Below, in pieces: positions 39,861-51,375 of a stretch of DNA of 57,206 bases. The notes beneath the pieces are model-generated. The model made no database searches. It was not told the origin of the DNA and was given only the letters and a program-made list of their open reading frames with translations. Within the stretch, counting starts at the first letter, position 1. Every line of letters starts with the position of its first letter. The translations under genes and the position numbers were made by a program. The stretch is from Streptomyces albospinus (GTDB lineage: Bacteria; Actinomycetota; Actinomycetes; Streptomycetales; Streptomycetaceae): contig NZ_BMRP01000006.1 in assembly GCF_014648695.1 (NCBI RefSeq), positions 124,302 to 181,507 on the forward strand, in the 5' to 3' direction.

Positions 39861-41025
39861 GCCTGACCTCCTCGATTCCTGCCGCGTTCGGCAGCTGCGC
39901 CGCTGGGAATGCGAGACCCCTCCCCCGCTGCCCCATCCGAGTCAACAGACCGTCCTGGAAGCAATGTTCGAGGTCCCCCTCTACGAGATGGGGTTCGATG
40001 TTCCAGACCATCGCGTGTGGGTGTCCGCGCCGATCGGCGATCCTGGAGGGGTGAATCGGAGGACGTTCGTCGCCGACGCCGGTGTTCTTGCCGCAACGGC
40101 TCTGGTGTCCGCTCGGTCAGGACCTCGGATCGGCGTCGGTGACCTCGGCCGGCTGCGCGAGCGACTCGACGGTCTGTACCAGACGGACCACAGCGAGGGC
40201 AGCGTGCCGGCCATGACCACAGCGCGCCGGATCGAGAACGAGATCACCGGAGCGCTCAGCGCAGCTTCGTACACCGGCCGCGTCGGTCGCGAGCTTCAGA
40301 CGATGCTGGCCGAGCTGCACGGGCACCGAGCTTGGTACGGCTACGACGGCGGGCGGATCGCCGAGGGGCGAGCGGCATGCATGGAAGCGCTGGCCGCGGC
40401 CCAGCTCGTCGACAGCCCTCTCCTTCACGTCTCCGTCCTGGAAACGCTCGTGCTGCTCGCCATCAGGGCCGAACGGGCATGGGAGGCCGCGAGCGCGGTC
40501 GAGAACGCCTACCGCCTCGCGCAACGCGCCGGCGCCGGGCACACCGTGCACCTCGTGATCGCGCTGCGTGCCGCCAACGTGGCTACCCATGTGGGAGACC
40601 TGTCCGGAGCGCGCCGTGCCTTGAGCCGTGCCGTCAGCCACCAAGGCCGAGTCGATGCGGACACTGAGGTACCCAACTGGGCCCAGTTCGTCGGACCGTT
40701 CGAGGTGGACTACGCCACGGCAGACATGTATGTCCGGGCGGAGCAACCCAAGCGCGCCGTTCCCTCTCTGCGTGCTGCGGTGACCGGTATCGGTGGTGAG
40801 CTGCTCCGCAACAGCGCCTCGTACCGCGTAAAACTCGCGGGTGTACTGCTTGAAGCGGGGGAAGCCGAGGAGGCATGCGCCGAGATGGCCACCGCACTTC
40901 AGGCGTGCGGAGGGATCTCGTCACCGCGTCTGCTGGACAAGATTCGGAAGTTCCAGCACGCCGTCGCCAGAATCGACACGGCCGTCGCCCGCGAGTGTGG
41001 CGCCCGCATCCGCGAGACCGTCTGA
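39859..41025 (+). CDS. putative regulator, XRE-like without recognisable HTH, tetratricopeptide-type helices
   Basis: This protein of about 388 residues has the late part of a Streptomyces regulator type: FEVPLYEMGFDVP, then GVNRRTFVADAGVLAATALV. The long helical region has TPR-like pairs (AELHGHRAWYGYDGGRIAEGR, AIRAERAWEAASAVENAYRLA, DLSGARRALSRAV, VLLEAGEAEEACAEMATAL). The N-terminal helix-turn-helix expected in relatives is not seen; the first 35 residues are short and proline-rich, so the gene may have lost it. Start options are ATG 39859, ATG 39964, and GTG 40051 (GGAGGG directly before). It overlaps the divergent small gene by its start codon and is 10 bp before the GNAT gene. Confidence 0.7.
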   Translation: MPDLLDSCRVRQLRRWECETPPPLPHPSQQTVLEAMFEVPLYEMGFDVPDHRVWVSAPIGDPGGVNRRTFVADAGVLAATALVSARSGPRIGVGDLGRLRERLDGLYQTDHSEGSVPAMTTARRIENEITGALSAASYTGRVGRELQTMLAELHGHRAWYGYDGGRIAEGRAACMEALAAAQLVDSPLLHVSVLETLVLLAIRAERAWEAASAVENAYRLAQRAGAGHTVHLVIALRAANVATHVGDLSGARRALSRAVSHQGRVDADTEVPNWAQFVGPFEVDYATADMYVRAEQPKRAVPSLRAAVTGIGGELLRNSASYRVKLAGVLLEAGEAEEACAEMATALQACGGISSPRLLDKIRKFQHAVARIDTAVARECGARIRETV

Positions 41026-41035
41026 GGAGCACCAC

Positions 41036-41602
41036 GTGTCCCACCCCGACCCCCTCACCGTCGTACGCCTGGACGGCCCAGCCGCAGAGGAGGCCGAGGG
41101 TGACTTCACGCTCGTCTACGCCGAGGTATTCGCCGAGCCGCCCTACTGCGAGACCGGGGACGACGTCGTGGCCACCTTTCGGCGCTTCCGCTCCCAGACA
41201 CGGAAACGCACCTTCCGTGCTGCCCTGGCCCGCACGGCGGACGGCACTCCGGTCGGCATGGCGTACGGCTGTCCCCTGGGACCGAAGACCGGCTGGTGGG
41301 ACACGCTCACCCAGCCCGTGTCCGAAGAGATGCGCCGCGAGGACGGCCACCGCACCTTCGGCCTGATGGAGCTGGCCGTACGCCTGCCATGGCGCAGGCA
41401 CGGCATCGCGCACCACCTGCACGAAACGCTCCTCGACGGCATCGATACCGAGCGCGTGGTGCTCAACGTCCATCCGGCGAGTGAGGCAGCGCGGGCGGCC
41501 TACCGAGCGTGGGGCTACCGCAAGGTCGGTGATGCCCGCCCGTGGACCGGTGCCGATCTCCACGACGTCATGGTTCTCGACTTGCCCCAGCCGCCGGCGT
41601 AG
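41036..41602 (+). CDS. GNAT-family N-acetyltransferase
   Basis: This 188-residue acetyltransferase has the acetyl-CoA-binding region LMELAVRLPWRRHGIAHHLHETLL, split over residues 110-133 (R/Q-x-x-G-x-G/A replaced here by RRHGIA), and VVLNVHPASEAARAAYRAWGYRKVG near the C-terminus, the beta6-alpha4-beta7 signature. An N-terminal FTLVYAEVFAEPPYCE segment is typical of Streptomyces GNATs of unknown substrate. GAGGAG lies before the GTG at 41036, and the gap to the regulator is 10 bp, so they form an operon. Confidence 0.85.
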   Translation: MSHPDPLTVVRLDGPAAEEAEGDFTLVYAEVFAEPPYCETGDDVVATFRRFRSQTRKRTFRAALARTADGTPVGMAYGCPLGPKTGWWDTLTQPVSEEMRREDGHRTFGLMELAVRLPWRRHGIAHHLHETLLDGIDTERVVLNVHPASEAARAAYRAWGYRKVGDARPWTGADLHDVMVLDLPQPPA

Positions 41603-41644
41603 GCCGGCACCTCACCTCACCTCACCGCACCCGCAACAGATAGG

Positions 41645-41677
41645 CCCCGGCTCGCCGCTCATCGCGGCGGGCCGGGG
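41645..41677. terminator. GC hairpin after the GNAT gene
   Basis: CCCCGGC-T-CGCCGC and GCGGCG-G-GCCGGGG pair over 13 positions with one T-G pair around a short loop, 42 bp past the GNAT stop codon. Confidence 0.65.
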
Positions 41678-41817
41678 TGTCGTGTGCCCTGTCTCCGCAC
41701 CCCCGGGGCACGACCAGGGCACAAGGACCAGGAAACCCCCGGAGAACACCGACCAGCACTGCGCGTGGTTTTCGCAGGTCAAAGCCGTGATCCAAGAGTT
41801 CCCGCAGGCCGCAAGAC

Positions 41818-41851
41818 CGAGGGCGGCACCTCCGCACAGGTGCCGCCCTCG
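41818..41851. terminator. 34-bp perfect hairpin, copy 2
   Basis: This is identical over 34 bp to the hairpin at 37282-37315, with unrelated flanks. It lies 88 bp beyond the stop of the minus-strand ppdK gene and can terminate both ppdK and rightward transcripts from the island. Confidence 0.75.
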
Positions 41852-41939
41852 TTGCGGTGCCGGAGCCGACGGGCGGGCATGAGGGTCAAGGTGCCCGGCC
41901 GCCGTCTCCGGTGGTTCGTGGGGCGGATGCCCCGTCGGG

Positions 41940-44675
<2,736 letters not shown>

Positions 44676-45352
44676 GGGTCTGACTCCTCGCCGACGGGCT
44701 GCCCTGACGGCGAGGAACATACCCAGATCGAAGGCGTATGGGTACGTCCACTTGGTCGACATACGTGCGTAACCCGACGTCCGCCAGTAGATCGAAAGTG
44801 ATCATGGGGGTTTGCCGTTGTTTACTTCCTGAATGGATGGTTGCGGTGTGCAGTCGACAGGGCGATGAAGTTCTACGCAGTGCAACGAATGGATTGAGGA
44901 GTTGAACAGATGGCGGATGGCACCCGGTGCCACCATTGCGAGAGGTGGAGTCCGACTCCTAGCGCTCATCTGAGCGGGACCCTTATCAGGGGTGGCGAGA
45001 ATCACGCGCTCATGTGTGACCGGGTCCCATCATTTGGACCCGCTTCGGCTAGTTGATCAAGGGATGCGTCGGCCGGTGTGCGCGCCCGTTCCCGTACGGC
45101 CGGACGATCCGCACGCAATTCGGCCACCCACCGCTCCCGTTCGGCCCCGGCGCCGGTCGCGACCCCGCAGCCGACCCGGCGCGCAGCACGGCGCCGCCGC
45201 GACGCACGCGCGCCACGGCGGCCGGCGCCGGTTCCGCCCCGATCCCGGCGTTCCGGCGCGCCACCGGCCGGGGAGCGCCGGACGCCGGTATCAGGCCATA
45301 GTTCCCCGGCTGCGGGAACGCCACCTCGGCACCCCGTGTCGTATACCGGGCC
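44676..45352. other. 677-bp region between ppdK and MFS gene, AT-richer part near 44.8-45.0 kb
   Basis: The 44680-45060 portion is noticeably less GC-rich than its surroundings and has a 6-bp inverted repeat TACCCA/TGGGTA (about 44721-44745) in the ppdK promoter zone. A 48-codon ORF is listed separately. From 45060 to 45352 no gene is supported; the sequence is GC-rich with no clear coding signal on either strand. Confidence 0.5.
44910..45056 (+). CDS. possible small Cys-containing protein (48 aa)
   Basis: This short ORF is divergent from ppdK. GAGGAG lies eight bases before ATG 44910, a very good ribosome site. The product has RCHHCERW near the start (CxxC at residues 7-10) and a third Cys near residue 36, which could bind zinc. 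Third codon positions are only about 60 percent G/C, below the genes around it, so it may be a leader, a transferred gene or not coding. No family recognised. Confidence 0.35.
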   Translation: MADGTRCHHCERWSPTPSAHLSGTLIRGGENHALMCDRVPSFGPASAS

Positions 45353-46927
45353 TCACTCCCCTCCCTCGGCGGCGGCACCTCGCCGGCACAGCAGCGGGAG
45401 CAGTGCCAGGGCGCCGAGCAGGGCGCCGGCCGTCACCGGGAGGGCGGTCGCGTAGAGGGCCTGCGCCGAGGCGGCGGCGGCCGGCCGGCCGGGGTGGTCG
45501 GCGCGGGCCAGGAAGACGCTGCCGTACGCCGCCACCCCCACCACCTGGGCGATCTGCGGGACGGTGGTCAGCACCCCGCTGGCGTCCGCGGCGTCCGCCG
45601 GGACGATCCGGGACAGCGCGAGGGTCAGCAGCGGGCTGGTGGTGTAGCCGAGGCCGAGCCCCCAGACGAGTTGGAGCAGCGGCAGTGCGCAACCGCCCGC
45701 GCCGCCCGTCCGCAGGGCCAGCCCGATGCCGAGGTAGCCGGCCGCGGCGAGGGTGCAGGCGGCGGCGATCAGCGGCAGCTGCCAACGGGCGGGCAGCTTC
45801 TGCCAGGTGAGGCTGCCGGTGGCGACGCCGAGGGCCAGCGGCACGAAGGCCAGCCCGGCGCGGATCGGGGACTCGCCGAGGCCCGACTGGAGGTGCTGGG
45901 AGAGGGAGAAGAGGAACCCCGCGTAGCCCGCCGTGCAGAAGAACAGCGCCGCCGCGCCGTACACCAGGTGCGGGGAGCGCAGCACCCGGCCGGGCACCAG
46001 CGGTGCGCCGCCGCGCCGGGCCACCGCCCGCTCGACGAGGACGAACACCCCGAGGACCGGGGCCGCGGCGATCAGGCAGACCGCGGTCCACCGCGGCCAG
46101 TGCTGCTCGTGACCCAGCACCAGCGGTACGACCAGCAGCAGGAGCGCGGCGGTCAGCGTGACCAGTCCGGGCAGGTCCGGGCCCCCGGACGGGCGCGGCA
46201 GGGCGGGCGGCAGCAGCCGCACCGCGGCGGCCAGCAGCGCCAGCCCGACGGGCACGTTCAGCAGGAAGACCGGGCGCCAGCCGGTGCCGCACAGATCGGC
46301 GCTGACCAGCAGCCCGCCGGCGACCTGGCCGACCACGACGGCCACCGCGATCACCGCCGCGTACAGGCTCAACGCCCGTGCCCTGGCCCGCCCTTCGAAG
46401 GCCAGCTGGATGAGGCTGTAGATCTGCGGCACCATCAGCCCGGCCCCGAGGCCCTGCACCACGCGGGCGCCGATCAGTGCCCCGGCGTCCGGCGCCAGTC
46501 CGCAGCCGGCCGACGCCAGCGTGAACAGGGCCAGCCCGGTCAGGAACACGCTGCGGAAACCGTGCCGGGCACCGAGCCGGGCGCCGGTGATCAGCAGCGC
46601 CGCATAGGAGATCGTGTAGCCGGAGACGATCAACTGGAGTGCGGAGCCGGAGGCGTGGAGGCCGGTCCGCATCGTCGGGGTGGCGACATTGACGACGGTC
46701 GCGTCCAGCAGCGCCATGAATACCGCGCCGAGGATGACGACAAGGAGTCCCGTATTGCCGGCTGTTCCGCCGCCTGCCCTTCCACTCGCCCTTCCACTCG
46801 CCCTTCCACTCGCCTTTGTTCTCGCTTTTCCGGCGGTGCGGTGGTGCCGGCGCTTCCCGGGCGCCGGCCGCGCCCCACAGGCGAAATCCGCGGCACGGGA
46901 AGTCCGTTCATCGGTGATCTCGTTCAT
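45353..46927 (-). CDS. MFS transporter, DHA2 (EmrB/QacA-like) drug exporter
   Basis: This 524-residue membrane protein has 14 predicted helices from about residue 60. The DHA2 motifs are MALLDATVVNVATPTM in helix 1, GARVVQGLGAGLMVPQIYSL (motif C region) and GTGWRPVFLLNVPVGLAL. It probably exports drugs or small metabolites by proton antiport. The 55-residue N-terminus is basic and contains a 12-bp tandem repeat encoding GRAS (46776-46811). It diverges from an MmyB regulator across an operator (46957-46985). The same pair recurs at 51.4-53.9 kb. Confidence 0.88.
   Translation of the reverse strand: MNEITDERTSRAADFACGARPAPGKRRHHRTAGKARTKASGRASGRASGRAGGGTAGNTGLLVVILGAVFMALLDATVVNVATPTMRTGLHASGSALQLIVSGYTISYAALLITGARLGARHGFRSVFLTGLALFTLASAGCGLAPDAGALIGARVVQGLGAGLMVPQIYSLIQLAFEGRARARALSLYAAVIAVAVVVGQVAGGLLVSADLCGTGWRPVFLLNVPVGLALLAAAVRLLPPALPRPSGGPDLPGLVTLTAALLLLVVPLVLGHEQHWPRWTAVCLIAAAPVLGVFVLVERAVARRGGAPLVPGRVLRSPHLVYGAAALFFCTAGYAGFLFSLSQHLQSGLGESPIRAGLAFVPLALGVATGSLTWQKLPARWQLPLIAAACTLAAAGYLGIGLALRTGGAGGCALPLLQLVWGLGLGYTTSPLLTLALSRIVPADAADASGVLTTVPQIAQVVGVAAYGSVFLARADHPGRPAAAASAQALYATALPVTAGALLGALALLPLLCRRGAAAEGGE
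46776..46823. repeat. 12-bp tandem repeat within the MFS N-terminus
   Basis: GCCCTTCCACTC is repeated three times exactly (46776-46811), followed by a degenerate fourth unit. It encodes GRAS repeats in the cytoplasmic N-terminal tail; length variation between strains is expected. Confidence 0.75.
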
Positions 46928-46956
46928 GGCAGCGATGGTCACGACCGGCGCATTCC

Positions 46957-46985
46957 GGTACCAGAGATCCAGTGATCCTGGTACC
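46957..46985. promoter_or_regulatory. MmyB operator 1 (inverted repeat between MFS and regulator genes)
   Basis: GGTACCAG (46957-46964) and CTGGTACC (46978-46985) form a perfect 8-bp inverted repeat with a 13-bp centre, between the divergent starts of the MFS gene (46927) and the MmyB gene (47031). The core TACCAG/CTGGTA recurs at 52431-52454 in the second MmyB/MFS locus. Confidence 0.72.
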
Positions 46986-47030
46986 GGCGGTATCTGGCAC
47001 CGGCCGGCGGGCGTCCCGCATGATGGGCCG

Positions 47031-47960
47031 GTGTCAGCGACCACCCGTTCCGCATCCGCCGCAGCCGCCCGGCGCGGTGAACTCGCCGCGTTCCTGCGGC
47101 TCCGCCGGGAGCGCATCACCCCCCAGGACGTGGGCCTGCCCGGCGGTCCGCGGCGGCGTACTCCGGGCCTGCGCCGGGAGGAGGTCGCCGAGCGCGCGGG
47201 CGTCGGCGTGGCCTGGTACACCTGGCTGGAACAGGGCCGGGCGATCAACCCGAGCGTCCAGGTGCTGGACGCCATCGCCGGTGCGCTGCTGCTCGGCCCG
47301 GCGGAGCGCGAACATCTGCGCCGGCTCGCGGACGTCCCCGGAGCCGCCGGCTCCGCCGAATCCCCCGCGGCGGAGATTCCGGTTCCGCCCGGCGCAAAGG
47401 CGCTGCACACCATTCTGGATTCGCTGAACCCGCTTCCGGCGGGCCTGGTCGGCGCCCGCTATGACGTCCTGGCATTCAACGACGCCTATGCCGCACTGGA
47501 TCCCCGGATGGTGCTGCTGCCACCACCGGAACGGAATGTGCTGTGGCGGCTTTTCACCGCGGAAAGGGAATCCCAGCCGCTGGTCGACTGGGAGCGCGAG
47601 GTCTCTTTCATGGTGGGCCACTTGCGCGCCGAATTCGGCCGCCGGCTCCAGGACCCGCAATGGCAGGCGTATATCCGTAGACTCTCCGCGGCCAGCCCGC
47701 TGTTCGCGGAGATGTGGGCCCGGCACGATGTCCTGGCGCCGGCCACCCACCGCAAGGCCTTCCGTACGGTCGACGGCCGCGAGGTGACGATCACCGCGAC
47801 GGGTTTCACCCCGGCCGAGGCGCCCGGCACCAAGTTGTGGATCTATACGCCGGACGGCCCGGACGCGGAGCGGGTACTCGGCGAGCTGCTCGCGCGCTAC
47901 CGGCGGTTGGGGGCGGCCGGGCTGGTGGCCGCGGGCGCGCCCGGCCGGCCGGGCGGCTGA
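47031..47960 (+). CDS. MmyB-family XRE transcriptional regulator
   Basis: This 309-residue regulator has an N-terminal helix-turn-helix (AAFLRLRRERITP, RRRTPGLRREEVAERAGVGVAWYTWLEQGR split over residues 20-65) and a C-terminal MmyB-like ligand domain (LPAGLVGARYDVLAFNDAYAAL, TERESQPL-type region, ITATGFTPAEAPGTKLWIYTP). In Streptomyces such regulators usually control the divergent transporter or reductase gene, probably sensing a small hydrophobic ligand. GTG 47031 is the start. It converges with the marR gene, 12 bp apart. Confidence 0.88.
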   Translation: MSATTRSASAAAARRGELAAFLRLRRERITPQDVGLPGGPRRRTPGLRREEVAERAGVGVAWYTWLEQGRAINPSVQVLDAIAGALLLGPAEREHLRRLADVPGAAGSAESPAAEIPVPPGAKALHTILDSLNPLPAGLVGARYDVLAFNDAYAALDPRMVLLPPPERNVLWRLFTAERESQPLVDWEREVSFMVGHLRAEFGRRLQDPQWQAYIRRLSAASPLFAEMWARHDVLAPATHRKAFRTVDGREVTITATGFTPAEAPGTKLWIYTPDGPDAERVLGELLARYRRLGAAGLVAAGAPGRPGG

Positions 47961-47972
47961 CCGCCGGACCGG

Positions 47973-48548
47973 CTACGCCTTCGCCCGCCGCCCGCTCCTG
48001 CGCGGTGCCGGGTCCGCCCCGTCCAGCAGTTCCAGCCGCCGCTCCGCGCCGCGGGTCTCCACCTGGGTGACGATCCGCCGCAGCAGCTCCGCCAGGGTCA
48101 GCGCCTCGTCGTCCGTGAGCTCCTCGGTCACGAACGCCTCCTCGGCGTGGAACTCCGGGAAGGTCCGGGCCATCAGCGCCTCGCCCTCGGGCGTGAGGGA
48201 GAGCAGCGCGAGCCGGCCGTCGGTGGGATGCGGGGTGCGTGCCACGAGGCCGCGGGACTGGAGGGTGCGGGCGACGCCGGTGAGGGTGCCCTTGGAGATG
48301 CCGGCCTCCTCGGCGACCCGGCGGGTCTCCCAGGCGCCCCGGATCCACACCACCCACAGCACGACGAACGAGGTCCAGGTCAGGTCGGCACCGCGCAGCA
48401 CCGAGTTCTCGAAGTGCTGCCGCACGGACGCCGCGGCGCGGTAGAGGCTCGCGACCGCGGCCATCCGCTCGTGCCGGACGGGGCTGTCGCCGAGCCTGGC
48501 CCGTACCGCCTGCTCCATGTCCTCGACGGAGCGGTGCCCGCTCACCAC
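47973..48548 (-). CDS. MarR-family transcriptional regulator
   Basis: This 191-residue protein has a MarR winged helix: LTWTSFVVLWVVWIRGAWETRRVAEEAGISKGTLTGVARTLQSRGLVARTPHPTDGRLALLSLT, read in segments over residues 68-130. Members bind inverted repeats as dimers and respond to phenolic ligands. GTG 48548 has GGGAG five bases upstream. It lies between MmyB 1 and dusB; its target is not evident, with the exporters nearby as candidates. Confidence 0.85.
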   Translation of the reverse strand: MVSGHRSVEDMEQAVRARLGDSPVRHERMAAVASLYRAAASVRQHFENSVLRGADLTWTSFVVLWVVWIRGAWETRRVAEEAGISKGTLTGVARTLQSRGLVARTPHPTDGRLALLSLTPEGEALMARTFPEFHAEEAFVTEELTDDEALTLAELLRRIVTQVETRGAERRLELLDGADPAPRRSGRRAKA

Positions 48549-48716
48549 GGCATCTCCCTCACCTCTCCCGCACCCGGCCGCCCGACGCGCACGCCGCACG
48601 GGGGCACATGGGCTGCACACGGTAACGGGGGCCCGGCCGGACGGCCGCCGGGACATCACGCCGTACACCCGGACGGCGCCACCGCCCCGGGGCCGGCACC
48701 CGGATCCCGCCCGCGG

Positions 48717-49844
48717 TCAGCCGCCGGAGGTGTCCAGCTCCGCTTCCTCGCCGACGCCGGCGCAGTCGTACGGGTCCCGCAGCCAGCCGTCGGGCAGCAC
48801 CACGCGGTTGTTGCCCGAGGTCCGGCCGCGCGGTCCGTCGGCGCCCTCCGGCCACGGCTGGTCGAGGTCCAACTCGCCCAGCCCGTCCTCCAGTTCGGCG
48901 AGCGACGAGCTGATCGCCAGCCGCTTGCGCATCTCCGAGCCGACCGCGAAGCCCTTCAGATACCAGGCGACGTGCTTGCGGAAGTCGATGACGCCGCGGG
49001 CCCCGTCGCCGATCCACTCGCCGAGCAGCGCGGCGTGCCGGACCATGACCGCGGCGACCTCGCGGAGGGTCGGCGCGGCGGGCGCGCCGGTGCCCTCGAA
49101 GGCAGCGACCAGGTCGCCGAAGAGCCAGGGGCGGCCCAGGCAGCCGCGGCCGACCACGACGCCGTCGCAGCCGGTCTGCCGCATCATCCGCACCGCGTCG
49201 TCCGCGGACCAGATGTCGCCGTTGCCGAGCACCGGGATCTCCGGGACATGCTCCTTGAGGCGCGCGATGGCGTCCCAGTCGGCGGTGCCGCCGTAGTGCT
49301 GGGCGGCGGTGCGGCCGTGCAGCGCGATGGCGGTCACGCCCTCGTCGACGGCGATCCGGCCGGCGTCGAGGAAGGTGATGTGGTCGTCGTCGATTCCCTT
49401 GCGCATCTTCATCGTGACGGGCAGGTCACCGGCACCGCTGACCGCCTCGCGCAGGATGGCGCGGAGCAGGTTCCGCTTGTAGGGGAGGGCGGAGCCGCCG
49501 CCCTTGCGGGTCACCTTCGGGACCGGGCAGCCGAAATTCAGGTCGATGTGGTCGGCCAGGTCCTCCTCCGCGATCATGCGGACGGCCTTGCCGACGGTGG
49601 CCGGGTCGACGCCGTACAGCTGGATCGAGCGCGGCTGCTCGCTCGCGTCGAAGTGGATCAGCTGCATGGTCTTCTCGTTGCGCTCGACCAGCGCCCGGGT
49701 GGTGATCATCTCGCTGACGAAGAGGCCCTTGCCGCCGCTGAACTCCCGGCACAGCGTCCGGAACGGGGCGTTGGTGATCCCGGCCATGGGCGCGAGCACC
49801 ACGGGGGGCTGCACCGTGTGCGGGCCGATTTGCAGCGAAGTCAT
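48717..49844 (-). CDS. dusB: tRNA-dihydrouridine synthase (DusB-type)
   Basis: This 375-residue FMN enzyme reduces uridine to dihydrouridine in tRNA D-loops. Motifs are LAPMAGITNAPFRTLCREF (FMN region, residues 18-36), DLNFGCPVPKVTRKGGGSAL with the catalytic Cys (about 105-125), LHGRTAAQHYGGTADW, and VLGNGDIWSADDA. The C-terminal helical domain binds tRNA, and a Gly/acid-rich tail follows. ATG 49844 is the likely start; an ATG three codons upstream (49853) is also in frame. Confidence 0.92.
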   Translation of the reverse strand: MTSLQIGPHTVQPPVVLAPMAGITNAPFRTLCREFSGGKGLFVSEMITTRALVERNEKTMQLIHFDASEQPRSIQLYGVDPATVGKAVRMIAEEDLADHIDLNFGCPVPKVTRKGGGSALPYKRNLLRAILREAVSGAGDLPVTMKMRKGIDDDHITFLDAGRIAVDEGVTAIALHGRTAAQHYGGTADWDAIARLKEHVPEIPVLGNGDIWSADDAVRMMRQTGCDGVVVGRGCLGRPWLFGDLVAAFEGTGAPAAPTLREVAAVMVRHAALLGEWIGDGARGVIDFRKHVAWYLKGFAVGSEMRKRLAISSSLAELEDGLGELDLDQPWPEGADGPRGRTSGNNRVVLPDGWLRDPYDCAGVGEEAELDTSGG

Positions 49845-49917
49845 GGACCCCATTGTCCCGCACCCGGCGAGTTGCCCCGCCGGGTACGCCCGACGGGGAT
49901 CGTTGTAGCGTTCAACC

Positions 49918-51375
49918 ATGTCCGTCGTCAGCCGCCGTCGCCGTCTGCTGGTCCTGGCGATCTGCTGCCTGAGCCTGCTGATCGTCAGCCTCGACAACAC
50001 CGTCCTCAACGTCGCGCTGCCGACCATGCAGCACGAGCTGGGCGCCTCCGTCTCCGGGATGCAGTGGACGATCGACGCCTACACCCTGGTCCTGGCGTCG
50101 CTGCTGATGCTGTCCGGCTCGACCGCGGACCGCCTCGGCCGCCGCCGGATCTTCACCGTCGGGCTGGTGGTCTTCGCGATCGGGTCGCTGCTGTGCAGTC
50201 TGGCGCCCGGCCTGGAGTGGCTGGTGGTCTTCCGGATGGTGCAGGCGGTCGGCGGGTCGATGCTCACCCCCGTCGCGATGTCGATCATCACCAACACCTT
50301 CACCGACCCCCGGGAGCGGGCCCGCGCCATCGGGGTGTGGGGCGGCGTGGTCGGCATCAGCATGGCGGCCGGGCCGGTGATCGGCGGGCTGCTGGTGCAG
50401 AGCGTCGGCTGGCGGTCGATCTTCTGGATCAACGTGCCGATCGGCGCCCTGGCGCTGTTCCTCACCCTGCGGTACGTCCCGGAGTCCCGCGCCCCCAGGC
50501 CCCGCCGGGTGGACGTGGTGGGGCAGCTGCTGGTGATCGCGCTGCTCGGCTCCCTGACGTACGCGATCATCCAGGCCCCGGAGACCGGCTGGACCTCCGC
50601 GGAGATCCTGTCGTTCGTGCTGGTGGCGGCGGCCTCCCTGGCGTCCCTCGTCGGCTACGAGCGCCGGCGCCGCGAACCCCTCATCGACCTGCGGTTCTTC
50701 CACAGTGTCCCGTTCAGCGGCGCCACCGTCACAGCGGTCTGCGCCTTCGCCGCACTCGGCGGCTTCCTCTTCGTCAACACCCTCTACCTCCAGAACATCC
50801 GCGGACTGTCCGCCCCGGACGCCGGCCTCTACATGCTCCCGATGGCCGGGATGACCCTCGTCTTCGCACCGCTCTCCGGACGGCTGGTCGCCGGCCGCGG
50901 CCCCCGGCTGCCGCTGCTGCTCGCCGGTACGGCGACGGCCGCCAGCGGTCTGCTCTTCGCCGCGTTCGACGCCGAGTCGGTCACCGCCCTGCTGTTCACC
51001 GGCTACGTCCTCTTCGGCATCGGATTCGGCCTGGTCAACGCCCCTATCACCAATACCGCGGTGTCCGGTATGCCGCGCGCGCAGGCCGGGGTGGCGGCGG
51101 CGGTGGCCTCCACCAGCCGGCAGGTCGGGCAGTCGCTGGGCGTCGCGGTGATCGGCGCCGTCCTGGCCGGCGGAGCACATCTCGGCGCCACCCGCGCCGC
51201 CTTCCTCGCGGCCGGCCGCCCCGCCTGGTGGATCGTCACCGGCTGCGGCGCCGGGATCCTCCTCCTCGGCGCCCTGACCACCGGCCGCTGGGCACGCGCC
51301 ACCGCCCGGCGCACCGCGGCGCTCTTCGAGGACGAGACGGCCCGCGGGCAGCGCCGGGCGGGCGCGGAATCGTAG
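49918..51375 (+). CDS. MFS transporter, DHA2 drug exporter
   Basis: This 485-residue protein has 14 helices and DHA2 motifs: IVSLDNTVLNVALPTMQHEL in helix 1, RMVQAVGGSMLTPVAMSII, and FWINVPIGALALFLTLRYVPESR split near residues 175-200. It exports drugs or dyes by proton antiport; specificity is unknown. It diverges from dusB and has no adjacent dedicated regulator. A 26-bp direct repeat spans its stop codon (51340-51365 and 51375-51400). Confidence 0.9.
   Translation: MSVVSRRRRLLVLAICCLSLLIVSLDNTVLNVALPTMQHELGASVSGMQWTIDAYTLVLASLLMLSGSTADRLGRRRIFTVGLVVFAIGSLLCSLAPGLEWLVVFRMVQAVGGSMLTPVAMSIITNTFTDPRERARAIGVWGGVVGISMAAGPVIGGLLVQSVGWRSIFWINVPIGALALFLTLRYVPESRAPRPRRVDVVGQLLVIALLGSLTYAIIQAPETGWTSAEILSFVLVAAASLASLVGYERRRREPLIDLRFFHSVPFSGATVTAVCAFAALGGFLFVNTLYLQNIRGLSAPDAGLYMLPMAGMTLVFAPLSGRLVAGRGPRLPLLLAGTATAASGLLFAAFDAESVTALLFTGYVLFGIGFGLVNAPITNTAVSGMPRAQAGVAAAVASTSRQVGQSLGVAVIGAVLAGGAHLGATRAAFLAAGRPAWWIVTGCGAGILLLGALTTGRWARATARRTAALFEDETARGQRRAGAES

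Larger units (their letters stand above)
41603..41939. other. 337-bp convergent intergenic region with two hairpins
   Basis: No gene is supported. Contents are the GNAT terminator (41645-41677) and hairpin copy 2 (41818-41851). Between them lies a stretch with GTGCCC/GGGCAC repeats at about 41685-41725 and a relatively AT-rich patch (about 41755-41800). It marks the right edge of the accessory island. Confidence 0.5.

Noticed and set aside
44930..45010. Possible tRNA or structured RNA in the lower-GC region upstream of ppdK.
   Set aside because: No cloverleaf with a T-loop GTTCRA motif or a CCA-proximal acceptor stem could be built.
45053..45352. Open frames of 80-125 codons on both strands between the small ORF and the MFS gene.
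   Set aside because: Arg/Pro/Ala-rich products, no good ribosome sites and no family features; treated as non-coding.
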